Shown here piece by piece: positions 16,365 to 25,598 of a stretch of DNA of 64,000 nucleotides. Each line of letters starts with the position of its first letter. The stretch's first letter is position 1. The position numbers were made by a program, and so were the translations under genes. Source of the DNA: Paludibacteraceae bacterium (GTDB lineage Bacteria > Bacteroidota > Bacteroidia > Bacteroidales > Paludibacteraceae). The notes beneath the pieces are model-generated. The model did not search any database. It saw only the letters and a program-made list of their open reading frames with translations, and had not been told where the DNA came from. The stretch lies in NCBI GenBank assembly GCA_017509715.1, contig JAFWOU010000018.1, positions 1 through 64,000 on the forward strand, given 5' to 3'.

Positions 16365-17999
16365 ATGAGTAAAAAGGAAATTCAATTCTCGTTAGTGTAC
16401 CGCGACATGTGGCAGAGTAGCGGTAAGTACGTACCCCGCAAGGATCAGTTGGCACGCATTGCGCCGGTGATCATTGACATGGGCTGTTTTGACCGTGTAG
16501 AGACGAATGGCGGTGCCTCGGAGCAGGTGAACCTGCTGTACGGCGAGAACCCGAACCAGGCGGTTCGTACATTCTGTAAGCCGTTTAACGAAGCGGGTAT
16601 CAAGACGCACATGCTGGACCGCGGTCTGAACGCGCTGCGTATGAATCCCGTGCCGGCCGATGTGCGTAAGTTGATGTACAAGGTGAAGCACGCACAGGGT
16701 ACGAATATCACCCGTATCTTCTGCGGACTGAACGACCCGCGTAACATCATCCCGTCTATCAAGTGGGCCAAAGAGGCCGGCATGACGGCACAGGCTACGA
16801 TGTGTATCACCTACTCGAAGGTGCATACGGCCGAGTACTATATCAACCTGGCTGAGCAGTTGATCGAGGGTGGCGCACAGGAGATCTGCCTGAAAGATAT
16901 GGCCGGTATCGGTCGTCCGCACATGCTGGGCGTGATCGTAGCGGCCATCAAGGAGAAGCATCCGGATATCATCATTCAGTACCACGGACATACGGGACCT
17001 GGCTTCTCGGTAGCCTCGATGCTGGAGGTGGCCAAAGCCGGTGGCGACGTACTGGACGTGGCTATGGAACCGCTCAGTTGGGGTAAGGTGCATCCGGACG
17101 TGATCACCATCCAGGCGATGCTGAAGGACGCCGGCTTCCTGGTGAAGGATATCAATATGAAGGCCTATATGGAGGCGCGTAGCCTGACGCAGGAATTTAT
17201 TGATGACTTCCTGGGCTACTGGATTGATCCGAAGAACGCGCTGATGACCTCGCTCTTGGTAGGTTGTGGTCTGCCGGGCGGTATGATGGGCTCGCTGATG
17301 GCCGACCTGAAGGGCATGCATGCTGCTATCAATGCTAACCTCAAGAAGAAAGGTGAGCCGGAGCTCAGCGAGGATGAACTGCTCGTACAACTGTTCGACG
17401 AGGTACAGCGTATATGGCCGATGCTGGGTACGCCGTGTCTGGTAACGCCGTTCTCGCAGTACGTGAAGAACGCTGCGCTGATGAACCTCTTCAGCCGCTC
17501 GATGGGTGAGAAGGACTTTACGCGTATGGATCCCGCTATGTGGGGCATGATACTTGGCAAGTCGGGTAAGTTGCCGGGCGAGTTGGCGCCGGAGATCGTG
17601 GCCTTGGCTAAGGAGAAAGGCTATGAGTTCTATACCGACGATCCGCAGAAACTCTATCCGGATGTGCTGCCGCAGTATATCAAGGAGATGAAGGAACTCG
17701 GTTGGGACCGCGGACAGGACGACGAGGAACTGTTTGAGTTTGCTATGCACGACAAGCAGTACCGCGAGTACAAGTCGGGTCTGGCTAAGGAGCAGTTCAA
17801 TCAAGACCTTGCGAAACGCAAGGGGCTTGCTAATGTACAAAGTGACAATGTACAAGGTACAAAGGACAAGAGTCAAGACGAATTGGCTGCTGTAGCGATG
17901 GCGCTGCACCTGGCAGGCAAGAAGCAGAAACCGGGTACGATAGCCCTGCCTATCGTTCGCCCGACAGCATGGAATCATAAATACTTTACACTTAAATAA
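16365..17999 (+). CDS. Biotin-dependent carboxyltransferase subunit (oxaloacetate decarboxylase alpha / pyruvate carboxylase B type)
   Basis: The 544-residue protein is the carboxyltransferase part of a biotin enzyme acting on oxaloacetate, pyruvate or a similar acid. It has the TIM-barrel motifs [16 protein letters not shown] (a variant of the usual RDGHQS), [12 protein letters not shown] and [21 protein letters not shown], then the conserved post-barrel domain. No biotinyl-lysine (AMKM) motif is present, so biotin must be on a separate protein. Residues about 490-504 ([17 protein letters not shown]) are encoded by a microrepeat in a probable linker. It precedes serC and serA. Confidence 0.88.
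   Translation: MSKKEIQFSLVYRDMWQSSGKYVPRKDQLARIAPVIIDMGCFDRVETNGGASEQVNLLYGENPNQAVRTFCKPFNEAGIKTHMLDRGLNALRMNPVPADVRKLMYKVKHAQGTNITRIFCGLNDPRNIIPSIKWAKEAGMTAQATMCITYSKVHTAEYYINLAEQLIEGGAQEICLKDMAGIGRPHMLGVIVAAIKEKHPDIIIQYHGHTGPGFSVASMLEVAKAGGDVLDVAMEPLSWGKVHPDVITIQAMLKDAGFLVKDINMKAYMEARSLTQEFIDDFLGYWIDPKNALMTSLLVGCGLPGGMMGSLMADLKGMHAAINANLKKKGEPELSEDELLVQLFDEVQRIWPMLGTPCLVTPFSQYVKNAALMNLFSRSMGEKDFTRMDPAMWGMILGKSGKLPGELAPEIVALAKEKGYEFYTDDPQKLYPDVLPQYIKEMKELGWDRGQDDEELFEFAMHDKQYREYKSGLAKEQFNQDLAKRKGLANVQSDNVQGTKDKSQDELAAVAMALHLAGKKQKPGTIALPIVRPTAWNHKYFTLK
17833..17870 (+). repeat. Microrepeat GTACAAR inside the carboxyltransferase gene
   Basis: GTACAAAG, TGACAAT, GTACAAG and GTACAAAG follow one another in frame. 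Related words around CGTACAT fill the gap at 59614. Confidence 0.8.
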
Positions 18000-18013
18000 A
18001 AATCATGAGAATC

Positions 18014-19093
18014 ATGAAAAAGTACAATTTTAACGCGGGACCGAGTATCCTGCCGCAAGAGGTGATCAAGCAGACGGCTGAGGCCGTATTGGATTTTCAG
18101 GGTGAGGGGCTATCGATTCTTGAGATCAGCCACCGTGCCAAGTATTTCCAACCTGTAGTGGATGAGGCAGAGGCCTTGATGAAGGAGCTGCTGGGTGTGC
18201 CGGAGGGCTACCGCGTACTGTTCCTGGGAGGCGGTGCCAGCCTGCAGTTCTGCATGGTGCCGTACAACATGCTGGAGAAGAAAGCCGCTTATCTGAACAC
18301 CGGCGTATGGAGCAAGAAGGCTGTAAAAGAGGCCAAGGGCTTCGGCGAGGTGGTAGAGGTGGCACAGAGTACCAACTCGATCCCCAACGATTATGAGATC
18401 CCGCAGGATGCCGACTACTTCCATATTACGACCAACAATACCATCTTCGGAACCGAGATCTCGGAGCGCAAACTCCAGGAGATTTACGAGAAGAAGGGCA
18501 ATGTACCATTGGTAGCCGATATGAGTTCGGATATACTGAGTCGTCCGATCGATGTGTCGAAATTTGACATTATCTACGGTGGTGCACAGAAGAATATCGC
18601 ACCGGCCGGTGTGACCTTTGTGATTGTTAAAGAGTCGTGTTTGGGTAAGGTAAGCCGCTATATTCCGACGATGCTCAACTATCAGACCCATATTGATGGC
18701 GGTTCGATGTTCAACACCCCGCCGGTACTGCCGATCTATACAGCGCTTTTGAACCTGCGTTGGCTCAAGGCCCACGGCGGCATCGAGTGGATCGATCGTC
18801 GTAACCAGGAGAAGGCCGACCTGCTGTATAAGTGCCTCGACGAGTCGAAACTATTCACGCCGACCATCCTGGATAAGGAGGATCGCAGCCGCATGAATAT
18901 CTGCTTCGTCTTCAAACCCGAGTATCAGGACCTGCAGGACGACTTCTTCAAGTTCGCTACCGAGCGTGGTATGGTAGGTATCAAGGGGCACCGTCTGGTA
19001 GGAGGTTTCCGCGCCAGCTGCTACAACGCAATGGACCTGGAAGGCGTACAGGCACTCGTAGATTGCATCCACGAATACGAAAAACTGCATTAA
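18014..19093 (+). CDS. serC: Phosphoserine aminotransferase
   Basis: SerC transfers an amino group to 3-phosphohydroxypyruvate in serine synthesis, using PLP. I take the ATG at 18014 ([14 protein letters not shown]), giving 359 residues. Another in-frame ATG lies 9 bp upstream. Conserved segments are [39 protein letters not shown] and [12 protein letters not shown] (with the PLP-binding Lys). The ending, [11 protein letters not shown], is typical. serA follows after a microrepeat, so two steps of serine biosynthesis are adjacent. Confidence 0.96.
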   Translation: MKKYNFNAGPSILPQEVIKQTAEAVLDFQGEGLSILEISHRAKYFQPVVDEAEALMKELLGVPEGYRVLFLGGGASLQFCMVPYNMLEKKAAYLNTGVWSKKAVKEAKGFGEVVEVAQSTNSIPNDYEIPQDADYFHITTNNTIFGTEISERKLQEIYEKKGNVPLVADMSSDILSRPIDVSKFDIIYGGAQKNIAPAGVTFVIVKESCLGKVSRYIPTMLNYQTHIDGGSMFNTPPVLPIYTALLNLRWLKAHGGIEWIDRRNQEKADLLYKCLDESKLFTPTILDKEDRSRMNICFVFKPEYQDLQDDFFKFATERGMVGIKGHRLVGGFRASCYNAMDLEGVQALVDCIHEYEKLH

Positions 19094-19126
19094 TAGTCGA
19101 AAGTCGAAAGTCAAAAGTCGAAAGAG
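19094..19126. repeat. Microrepeat GTCGAAA between serC and serA
   Basis: Four copies fill the whole spacer. The last provides a GAAAGAG just before the serA ATG, so it may act as the ribosome-binding region. Confidence 0.85.
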
Positions 19127-20047
19127 ATGAAAGTTTTAGTTGCAACAGAGAAACCGTTCGCGAAGGTGGCCGTAGATGGCATTCGCGAGGTGGTAGAGGG
19201 CGCAGGCTATGAACTGGCGCTCCTGGAGAAATATACCGAGAAACAGCAACTGCTGGAGGCAGTAGCCGATGTGGACGCCCTGATCATCCGTTCGGATAAG
19301 GTGGACGCTGAGGTGCTGGACGCTGCCAAGCAGCTGAAGATCGTAGTGCGTGCCGGTGCCGGCTACGACAATATCGACTTGGAGGCCGCTACGGCCCACA
19401 AGGTGGTAGCCATGAATACGCCGGGCCAGAACAGCAATGCCGTGGCCGAACTGGCGTTGGGCCTGATGGTATATGCCGTACGCAATTTCTATAACGGCAC
19501 CAGCGGTACGGAACTGCTCGGTAAGCGTCTGGGTATCCATGCTTTTGGTAACGTAGGTCGCAACGTGGCACGTATCGCGCAGGGCTTCGGCATGGAGGTG
19601 TATGCCTACGATGCCTACTGTCCGGACGAGGCAATGATCGCGGCTAAGGTGACGCCGGTACACAGTGCCGAGGAACTGTACCGTACCTGTGACATTGTGA
19701 GTCTGCATATCCCGGCTACGGCTGAGACTAAGCAGAGCATCAACCACGACTTGGTGAACCTGATGCCGAAGGGTGGTATGTTGGTCAACACCGCTCGCAA
19801 GGAGGTGATCGACGAAGAGGGTCTGATTGCCCTGATGCAAGAGCGCGCTGACCTGAAGTACATCACCGACATTATGCCCGTGGCTGATGCGAAGTTCCGC
19901 ACGCTCTTCGAGAACCGCTACTTCGCAACCCCAAAGAAGATGGGTGCACAGACAGCCGAGGCCAATATCAATGCCGGTATTGCTGCGGCTAAGCAAATCG
20001 TAGATTATCTGGAGAACGGCAATACGCGTTTCCAGGTCAATAAGTAA
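19127..20047 (+). CDS. serA: D-3-phosphoglycerate dehydrogenase, short Bacteroidetes type
   Basis: SerA oxidises 3-phosphoglycerate as the first step of serine synthesis. The 306-residue form lacks the ACT and ASB regulatory domains, so classical serine feedback is unlikely. The NAD-binding site reads GIHAFGNVGRNVARIAQGFGM. VRAGAGYDNIDL and NTARKEVIDEEGL are in place. The usual catalytic His segment (PHIG) is replaced by TPKKMGAQTAEAN. As I recall, that is the normal Bacteroidetes form rather than a defect. Its stop overlaps the next start (TAATG). Confidence 0.92.
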   Translation: MKVLVATEKPFAKVAVDGIREVVEGAGYELALLEKYTEKQQLLEAVADVDALIIRSDKVDAEVLDAAKQLKIVVRAGAGYDNIDLEAATAHKVVAMNTPGQNSNAVAELALGLMVYAVRNFYNGTSGTELLGKRLGIHAFGNVGRNVARIAQGFGMEVYAYDAYCPDEAMIAAKVTPVHSAEELYRTCDIVSLHIPATAETKQSINHDLVNLMPKGGMLVNTARKEVIDEEGLIALMQERADLKYITDIMPVADAKFRTLFENRYFATPKKMGAQTAEANINAGIAAAKQIVDYLENGNTRFQVNK

Positions 20048-21381
20048 TGAAGAAGTTATCTGTCATATTGCTATTTATGCTTATGGCTGCGCTCAGTGTA
20101 GCGCAAACCAATATTGAGTGTGTCGGCACGGCTACCCAGGTGGTGAGCCGTGGCGACACGCTATTCTTCTTTGCCGACGAAGTACATCTGCGTTCCAAGA
20201 TCGGTGCGGCCGATTGGTACTCCACCAAGACGGGTGCGCTGGTGCAATCGAATGCGGAGGAGATTTACCCGGATGATGGCGGCTACTATCTGCGTAAGGC
20301 TGGCGTCAACTATACGCCTGTCTATGCTTTTACCTATCCGGACTATGCCCCGACGGGCTTGGAGGCTACGGTCACGCCGTACTGTCGGAAAACGGACTTG
20401 AAGTTGACAGGTACGATACCCGCCATCTCCTATATCAATGAGAATGGTGCTTCGCGTACGTATGCGCGTGCGTGTACCATATGTTATACTACCTTGGCAT
20501 GGAATACCGAGCAGTGGGTTGACTCGGTTGCCTCGCAGCAAGAGACCCTGCGCACCGGTACCTATCAGCTGCTGCCTATCTATCGCGCTACGGATGTGGT
20601 GGTGCGCTGGGATGATGCGATAGCCGAGGCCTTGGGACTGACTGCCGATTCGGTGGTGGCAACGTTGACCGAACCGCATGCTATCACCTGCATGCCGACC
20701 ACCATCACCACCACGCGTGGCGGATCGGAGCGAAGCAATGAGATAGATCGCCCGAAAGAGGCATCGGTGCTGAACGGCTCGGCGCCGCTGGAGATCGCCT
20801 TCTATAGCAATCCGACGCCTGCGGTGGAGTATTTCTCATGGCGTATCTACCACGGTTCGAACCTGATCGTTCAGCGCCAGGACGCGGATATACGCTATAC
20901 CTTTATGGATCCGGGTGCCTATCGTGTGGTGCACTCGGTGAGCAATAGTTATTGCCCCTGTGCCGATCCGGTTGATCCGGATTGCCAGCAGGACTCGGTG
21001 GAGATCTTGGTTAACGTGTCGGAGTCGCAACTGCTGGTACCCAACGTCTTCACGCCCAACGGTGACGGCCAGAACGATGAGTTCCGCGTCGTATACCGTT
21101 CGCTGCGGGAGTTCCACTGCTGGATCTACAACCGCTGGGGTAAACTGGTCTATGAGTGGACCGACCCGGCTAAGGGATGGGACGGCACGATTAACGGACG
21201 TCCGGCTGCCGAGGGTGCGTACTACTACGTTATCCGTGCGATGGGTACGGATGCCGATAAGAATGCCAAGTATGTAGGCATCAAGGCTAGCTACACCAAG
21301 GGCAAACTGAATGCAAGCGAAGCCCTGATAGGTGTGTACCAACTCTCGGGCGACATCAACCTGATACGAGGAAGCAAATAA
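20047..21381 (+). CDS. Secreted protein with T9SS type B (gliding-associated) C-terminal domain
   Basis: The 444-residue protein has a signal peptide ending near LSVAQT. The middle is a beta-rich region with a PKD-like part (EYFSWRIYHGSNL, YTFMDPGAYRVVHSV). The C-terminal 85 residues match the CHU_C/type B sorting domain: VPNVFTPNGDGQNDEFRV, IYNRWGKLVYEW, GWDGTINGRPAAEGAYYYVI. The type IX machinery would export it and attach it to, or release it from, the surface. It overlaps serA by one base. Its specific role is unknown. Confidence 0.9.
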   Translation: MKKLSVILLFMLMAALSVAQTNIECVGTATQVVSRGDTLFFFADEVHLRSKIGAADWYSTKTGALVQSNAEEIYPDDGGYYLRKAGVNYTPVYAFTYPDYAPTGLEATVTPYCRKTDLKLTGTIPAISYINENGASRTYARACTICYTTLAWNTEQWVDSVASQQETLRTGTYQLLPIYRATDVVVRWDDAIAEALGLTADSVVATLTEPHAITCMPTTITTTRGGSERSNEIDRPKEASVLNGSAPLEIAFYSNPTPAVEYFSWRIYHGSNLIVQRQDADIRYTFMDPGAYRVVHSVSNSYCPCADPVDPDCQQDSVEILVNVSESQLLVPNVFTPNGDGQNDEFRVVYRSLREFHCWIYNRWGKLVYEWTDPAKGWDGTINGRPAAEGAYYYVIRAMGTDADKNAKYVGIKASYTKGKLNASEALIGVYQLSGDINLIRGSK

Positions 21382-21402
21382 AGAACTAAACAGTATACAT
21401 CA

Positions 21403-23559
21403 ATGAAAAAATCAATGCTAACTATGGCTTTAGCCACGACCGTACTGGCAGCTACAGCTGCTACGAATCCGTTCTTCGACTATAAGAACTGGAAGACTCC
21501 CCACGGCGCGTATCCGTTCAACGAGATACATGCCGAGCATTATATGCCGGCCTTCGACGAGGCTATGAAACAGGGACTCAAGGAGATTGACGATATCGTC
21601 AACAATCCCGCCGCACCTACCTTTGAGAATACCATCGAGGCTTATGAGCGCTCGGGCGAACTGTTCTCTATCGTAGCCGGATGTTTCTACAACCTTACCT
21701 CGGCCGAGACTAACGACACGTTGCAGCAGATCGAGATGGAACTGAGTCCGAAGATGTCGGAGTACTCGTCCAATATCCGATTGAACGAGGGCTTGTTCCG
21801 TCGTATCAAGTCGGTGTACGACCGTCGCAACCACATGAAGTTGCGTGCCGACCAGCGCAAACTGCTGGAGGATGTGTATGAGAGTTTTGCCAACAACGGT
21901 GCCAACCTGTCCAAGGCCGACAAGGAGACCTATCGTGAGTTGACCGCCAAGCTCAGCAAGCTGACCCTGACCTATGGTCAGAACGTGCTCAAGGCTACCA
22001 ACGCTTGGACCATGCTCATCACCGACGAGTCGCTCTTGGCCGGACTCAACGACGACACCAAGGAGATCCTTCGCAACAACGCTGAGCAGAAAGGCGAGAA
22101 GGGCTGGATGCTCAATCTTAAGCCGACGACCTATATCCCCGTGATGCAGGACTTGGACAACCGTGATATCCGTCGCGAACTCTACATGGCCTACAACACC
22201 CGCTGTGTAGGTGGTGAGTTCGACAATACAGGCATCATCGTCGAGATCGTCAATACCCGTCTGGCACTGGCCAAACTGTTTGGCAAGAAGACCTACGCCG
22301 AGAAGTCGCTCCATAAGACGATGGCCGAGAAGCCGGAGAATGTCTATCGCCTGCTCGACCAGTTGCGCGACGCTTATATGCCGGCAGCTCGTCGTGAGGT
22401 ACAGGAGCTCCAGGATTATGCTACAGCCCATGGCTTGTATACCACGCTCCAGCCCTGGGACTTCAGTTACTATTCCAAGAAACTCAAACAAGAGAAATAT
22501 GCCATCTCCGACGACGACCTGCGTCCGTACTTCGAGTTGGAGAACGTGAAGAAGGGTGTCTTTGGCCTGGCTAAGCGTCTCTATGGTATCACGTTCAAGG
22601 AGAATAAGCAGATCCCGGTTTATCATTCCGAGGTGACCGCCTACGAGGTGTTCGACGAGAAGGGTCAGTTCCTGGCTATCTACTATGCCGACTTCCATCC
22701 GCGTGATGGCAAACGTGGCGGTGCGTGGATGAACGACTACCAGCCGCAGTATGTGCTCAACGGTGTGGACCATCGTCCGCATATCGTCAATGTGATGAAC
22801 TTCACGCGTCCGACGGCCGACAAACCGGCCCTCTTCACTTACGATGAGGTGCGCACCTTCCTGCATGAGTTTGGTCACGGCTTGCACGGTATGCTTACGC
22901 GTTGCCACTACGCTGCGCAGAGCGGTACCAACGTGCCGCGCGACTTCGTAGAACTGCCTTCGCAGTTCAACGAGAACTTCATCGATGAGAAGGAGTTCCT
23001 CGACACCTTTGCTAAGCACTACCAGACCGGCAAGACGATCCCGCAGGACCTGCTCGACAAGATGCATGCCAGCCAGACCTACCATGCAGCCTATGCATGC
23101 GTACGCCAGCTCAGCTTCGGCTACCTGGATATGGCTTGGCATTCGCTTGAGCAACCCTTTACCGTGAACGACCAACTGGGTACCCAGGAGTCGGTGATCC
23201 GCTTCTGCAACGAGGCCATGGAGCAGGTACGCGTCATGCCTAACGTACCCGGTACGCAGATGGCTACCGCCTTTACGCATATCTTCTCTGGCGGCTATGC
23301 AGCAGGCTACTACAGCTACAAGTGGTCCGAAGTGCTGGACGCAGATGCCTTCTCCGTATTCAAGGCGGCTAAGAAGCGTGGCGGCTCGATATTTGATAAG
23401 AAGGCTGCACAGCGCTTCCGCGAGAATATCCTGGAGCGTGGCGGCACCGAAGAGGCTGCATCGCTGTATCGTAAGTTCCGTGGTCAGGAGCCTTCGGTAG
23501 ACGCCCTCATGGAGCGCGATGGTATCGCTCGCCCGAACGATAATCAGAAGAAGAAATGA
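21403..23559 (+). CDS. dcp: M3-family peptidyl-dipeptidase, exported
   Basis: The 718-residue zinc peptidase has the family motif FLHEFGHGLHGML near residue 487 and the downstream Glu region expected for M3 enzymes (RDFVELPSQFNENF). It starts with a signal peptide (about residues 1-21), so it acts in the periplasm, cutting dipeptides from C-termini. The DFHPRDGKRGGAW segment is typical of Dcp. The next gene overlaps its stop (ATGA), suggesting coupling. Confidence 0.94.
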   Translation: MKKSMLTMALATTVLAATAATNPFFDYKNWKTPHGAYPFNEIHAEHYMPAFDEAMKQGLKEIDDIVNNPAAPTFENTIEAYERSGELFSIVAGCFYNLTSAETNDTLQQIEMELSPKMSEYSSNIRLNEGLFRRIKSVYDRRNHMKLRADQRKLLEDVYESFANNGANLSKADKETYRELTAKLSKLTLTYGQNVLKATNAWTMLITDESLLAGLNDDTKEILRNNAEQKGEKGWMLNLKPTTYIPVMQDLDNRDIRRELYMAYNTRCVGGEFDNTGIIVEIVNTRLALAKLFGKKTYAEKSLHKTMAEKPENVYRLLDQLRDAYMPAARREVQELQDYATAHGLYTTLQPWDFSYYSKKLKQEKYAISDDDLRPYFELENVKKGVFGLAKRLYGITFKENKQIPVYHSEVTAYEVFDEKGQFLAIYYADFHPRDGKRGGAWMNDYQPQYVLNGVDHRPHIVNVMNFTRPTADKPALFTYDEVRTFLHEFGHGLHGMLTRCHYAAQSGTNVPRDFVELPSQFNENFIDEKEFLDTFAKHYQTGKTIPQDLLDKMHASQTYHAAYACVRQLSFGYLDMAWHSLEQPFTVNDQLGTQESVIRFCNEAMEQVRVMPNVPGTQMATAFTHIFSGGYAAGYYSYKWSEVLDADAFSVFKAAKKRGGSIFDKKAAQRFRENILERGGTEEAASLYRKFRGQEPSVDALMERDGIARPNDNQKKK

Positions 23560-24173
23560 AACGAACCTATCTATTGATAACGCTTTGTCTTGTGCTGCTC
23601 CTGCCTGCGTATGGAGTAGCACAGGATAATGCATCACGTCCGTCCCTGCCACAACGCTATCTGGACTACTCCGGTGTGTCGTCGCTCAATATCGTCAACC
23701 TGGGTTATACCTATTCGTTCAAGGACAACATGCACATGATCGAAGCTGGTATTGTCAGCTTCCGCTATATGTGGTTCGGTATGTCGTTGATCAACTTCGA
23801 GATGGGATTTGTCAAGGACGAGACAACGGGCAAACCGACGCTCTCGAAGTGGGTAGGCTACAAGCCCAGCATCCAGTTCTATGCACCTATTGCCAAGTGC
23901 CTGTCGCTCTCGCCCTATGTAGGTACGTCGGTAGATTGCACTTATCTGGGCAAGTACCTGGTCAAGAACTATGAGTATGAGAAGGACAAGAATTTCTTTG
24001 TAGATGTGATCGGTGGTCTTTCGCTCTATATGACCTTTGTGCCGCAGGTGCCTATCGAGGTACGTGCGGAGTATCGCTATCCGGTGATCCGGAATACCCG
24101 TGACCCGCTGTCCGAAGGATTCTACATCTCGGGCCACATCTACTTCTCCAAACCCTTTGGCATGAATCACTAA
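23556..24173 (+). CDS. Small exported beta-rich envelope protein, unknown
   Basis: The 205-residue protein has a signal peptide ending near GVAQ. The mature part alternates hydrophobic and polar residues and is rich in Tyr, Gly and Phe (YLDYSGVSSLNIVNLGYTY, SPYVGTSVDCTYLGKYL). It ends in ISGHIYFSKPFGMNH. This fits an 8-strand outer-membrane barrel, but no family was recognised. It is translationally coupled to the M3 peptidase gene. A bidirectional terminator follows. Confidence 0.7.
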   Translation: MKRTYLLITLCLVLLLPAYGVAQDNASRPSLPQRYLDYSGVSSLNIVNLGYTYSFKDNMHMIEAGIVSFRYMWFGMSLINFEMGFVKDETTGKPTLSKWVGYKPSIQFYAPIAKCLSLSPYVGTSVDCTYLGKYLVKNYEYEKDKNFFVDVIGGLSLYMTFVPQVPIEVRAEYRYPVIRNTRDPLSEGFYISGHIYFSKPFGMNH

Positions 24174-24185
24174 AAACGTCATGCA

Positions 24186-24284
24186 TAACGAAAAAAGCCG
24201 TCCTCGCGACGGCTTTTTTTCCATAGGTATTAGTCTGTTATATTTAAGGTACAAAAAAGATTGTGTTGTATTCTTTTTCCTTTG
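24186..24284 (-). ncRNA. Candidate ~95-nt intergenic sRNA
   Basis: A complete minus-strand promoter at 24291-24322 faces away from the neighbouring minus-strand gene and towards the terminator at 24191-24220. Nothing but an A/U-rich stretch lies between. This is the same design as the candidate sRNA at 646-717. An ATG (MEKKPSRGRLF) lies at the hairpin's foot, so a short leader peptide cannot be excluded. Confidence 0.5.
24191..24220. terminator. Bidirectional terminator
   Basis: AAAAAAGCCGTC pairs with GACGGCTTTTTT around a 5-base loop. It ends the plus-strand run from the dcp gene and would also end the minus-strand candidate sRNA that starts near 24284. Confidence 0.9.
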
Positions 24285-24290
24285 ACGCTG

Positions 24291-24322
24291 CAAAATTACT
24301 GCTTTTTTTTCACATATCCAAA
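24291..24322 (-). promoter_or_regulatory. Promoter of the second candidate sRNA
   Basis: On the minus strand, TTTG (24322-24319, box TTGGATATGTGA) is followed 20 bp later by TAATTTTG (24298-24291). Confidence 0.75.
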
Positions 24323-24382
24323 TATTTTCATATGTTATAAAACATGTTTTGGCCAAAAACGGCATTTTTTTGTATCAAAATG

Positions 24383-24898
24383 CTATTTTCGCTCCATTTC
24401 GATCACCTCCAGGTCGCGAATTTCGCTTCCGTCGATGGTGAAACGCAGTAGTGTTTGCACCGTTTGCCATCCTTGTTTGCCTGCTGCACCGGGATTCATC
24501 GTGAGGAAATTCCACTGCTTGTCATACATCACTTTCAGTATATGACTGTGTCCGCAAACAAACAATCCGATACGCTGATCCGGACTTGCGGCTTTGTTGC
24601 GCTGAAACATCGGAATGAGCCACGGGTTATACCGTCCCGGATAGCCGCCGATATGCGTCATCAGCACATTCACGTCCTCTACACGAAAGCGGTAGAACTC
24701 ACTCAGCGAGTAGCGCACATCACCCGAGTCCATATTGCCGTATACCGCACGCGTGGGCTTAAATTCACGCAGGGCTTGCAGCACCTCCGCGCTACCTATA
24801 TCGCCTGCGTGCCAGATCTCATCCACGTCGCGGAAGTGCTCCAGTACGCGCTTGTCCAGCAAGCCGTGTGTGTCGCTTAACAGACCTATGCGTGTCAT
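24383..24898 (-). CDS. YfcE/MJ0936-type metallophosphoesterase
   Basis: The 171-residue phosphodiesterase begins at the ATG at 24898 (MTRIGLLSDTHGLLDKRV). The frame is open upstream but lies within gldF. Metal-binding motifs are SDTHG, HAGDIG, GNMD, THIG and GHSH, followed by NPGAAG. The family acts on phosphodiesters, with natural substrates often unknown. The start overlaps the stop of the upstream gldF-like gene by 4 bp, so the two are coupled. Confidence 0.9.
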   Translation of the reverse strand: MTRIGLLSDTHGLLDKRVLEHFRDVDEIWHAGDIGSAEVLQALREFKPTRAVYGNMDSGDVRYSLSEFYRFRVEDVNVLMTHIGGYPGRYNPWLIPMFQRNKAASPDQRIGLFVCGHSHILKVMYDKQWNFLTMNPGAAGKQGWQTVQTLLRFTIDGSEIRDLEVIEMERK

Positions 24899-25560
24899 TT
24901 GCGTGTCAGTTTGTCGGTGATCACTATCGCCCCGATAATAGCGGCTACTGCTATCATGAGGAACAGGGCCACATCCCTCAGATCCAGTACGCCGCGCGAG
25001 AGGCTGGAGTAGTGGTCTTGCATCAGTACCCAGTACAGCACAAAGCAACTGAGCGCACCCGCAATGAAGCATACGATCTGACTCTTGCTCACCGAGGCGC
25101 ATAGCAGGCCGATAGCCATGAACGTACCGCTCAGCAGGATCAGTCCGATAAACGAACCCAAGAACGCACCGCTATCCAAGTTGCCCATCGGTTCTGCCAT
25201 GTATGCCACGACAAAATAGTGCACGAAACATGGCAGCAGACCAATCAGTACCAGCGTCCATGCAGCAAAGTACTTACCCAGCATGATGCGCGTGAGCGAG
25301 ATAGGCTTCGTGCGAATCAGGTCCCATATGCCGCTCTGCCTCTCCTCGGCCAGCAGACGCATCGTCAGGGCCGGACACAGCAACATGAAGAGCCACGGAC
25401 TCAACTGAAACAGACCGTCCACCTGGGCGTATCCCGACTCAATGACATTCCATTGACCCGGGATAACCCATAGGAATAAACTGATCGCCAGCAGGTACAA
25501 CCCGATGACGATATACGCTATCGGCGTTGAGAAATAATATCGAAGTTCCTTCAGGTACAT
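24895..25560 (-). CDS. gldF: ABC-2 type permease, GldF-like
   Basis: The 221-residue protein has six membrane segments. Its N-terminus (LKELRYYFSTPIAYIVIGLY) is typical of GldF, the permease of the gliding-associated ABC transporter. LAEERQSGIWDLIRTKPIS is the cytoplasmic coupling loop. The usual gldG partner does not follow. A phosphoesterase gene overlaps instead, and no ATPase gene (gldA) is nearby. The protein may work with subunits encoded elsewhere. The gldF name rests on resemblance. Confidence 0.78.
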   Translation of the reverse strand: MYLKELRYYFSTPIAYIVIGLYLLAISLFLWVIPGQWNVIESGYAQVDGLFQLSPWLFMLLCPALTMRLLAEERQSGIWDLIRTKPISLTRIMLGKYFAAWTLVLIGLLPCFVHYFVVAYMAEPMGNLDSGAFLGSFIGLILLSGTFMAIGLLCASVSKSQIVCFIAGALSCFVLYWVLMQDHYSSLSRGVLDLRDVALFLMIAVAAIIGAIVITDKLTRK

Positions 25561-25562
25561 TA

Positions 25563-25596
25563 CCTATAACCCGTAACCTATAACCCGTAACCTATA
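25563..25596. repeat. Microrepeat, telomere-like GGGTTAY / RTAACCC
   Basis: Five units of CCTATAA and CCCGTAA fill the gap between the nucleoside transporter and gldF. Confidence 0.85.
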
Positions 25597-25598
25597 CT

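Noticed and set aside
19842..20000. Inactive SerA because the usual catalytic His is missing
   Set aside because: The TPKKMGAQTAEAN segment is, as I recall, standard in Bacteroidetes SerA, so loss of activity is not supported.
21430..23652. A 740-codon open frame on the minus strand
   Set aside because: It lies wholly opposite the M3 peptidase gene and has no promoter, no ribosome-binding site and no recognisable motif. Similar long antisense frames at 7284-8783, 16392-17978, 1475-2641 and 38112-39974 are also shadows, caused by codon bias in GC-rich genes.
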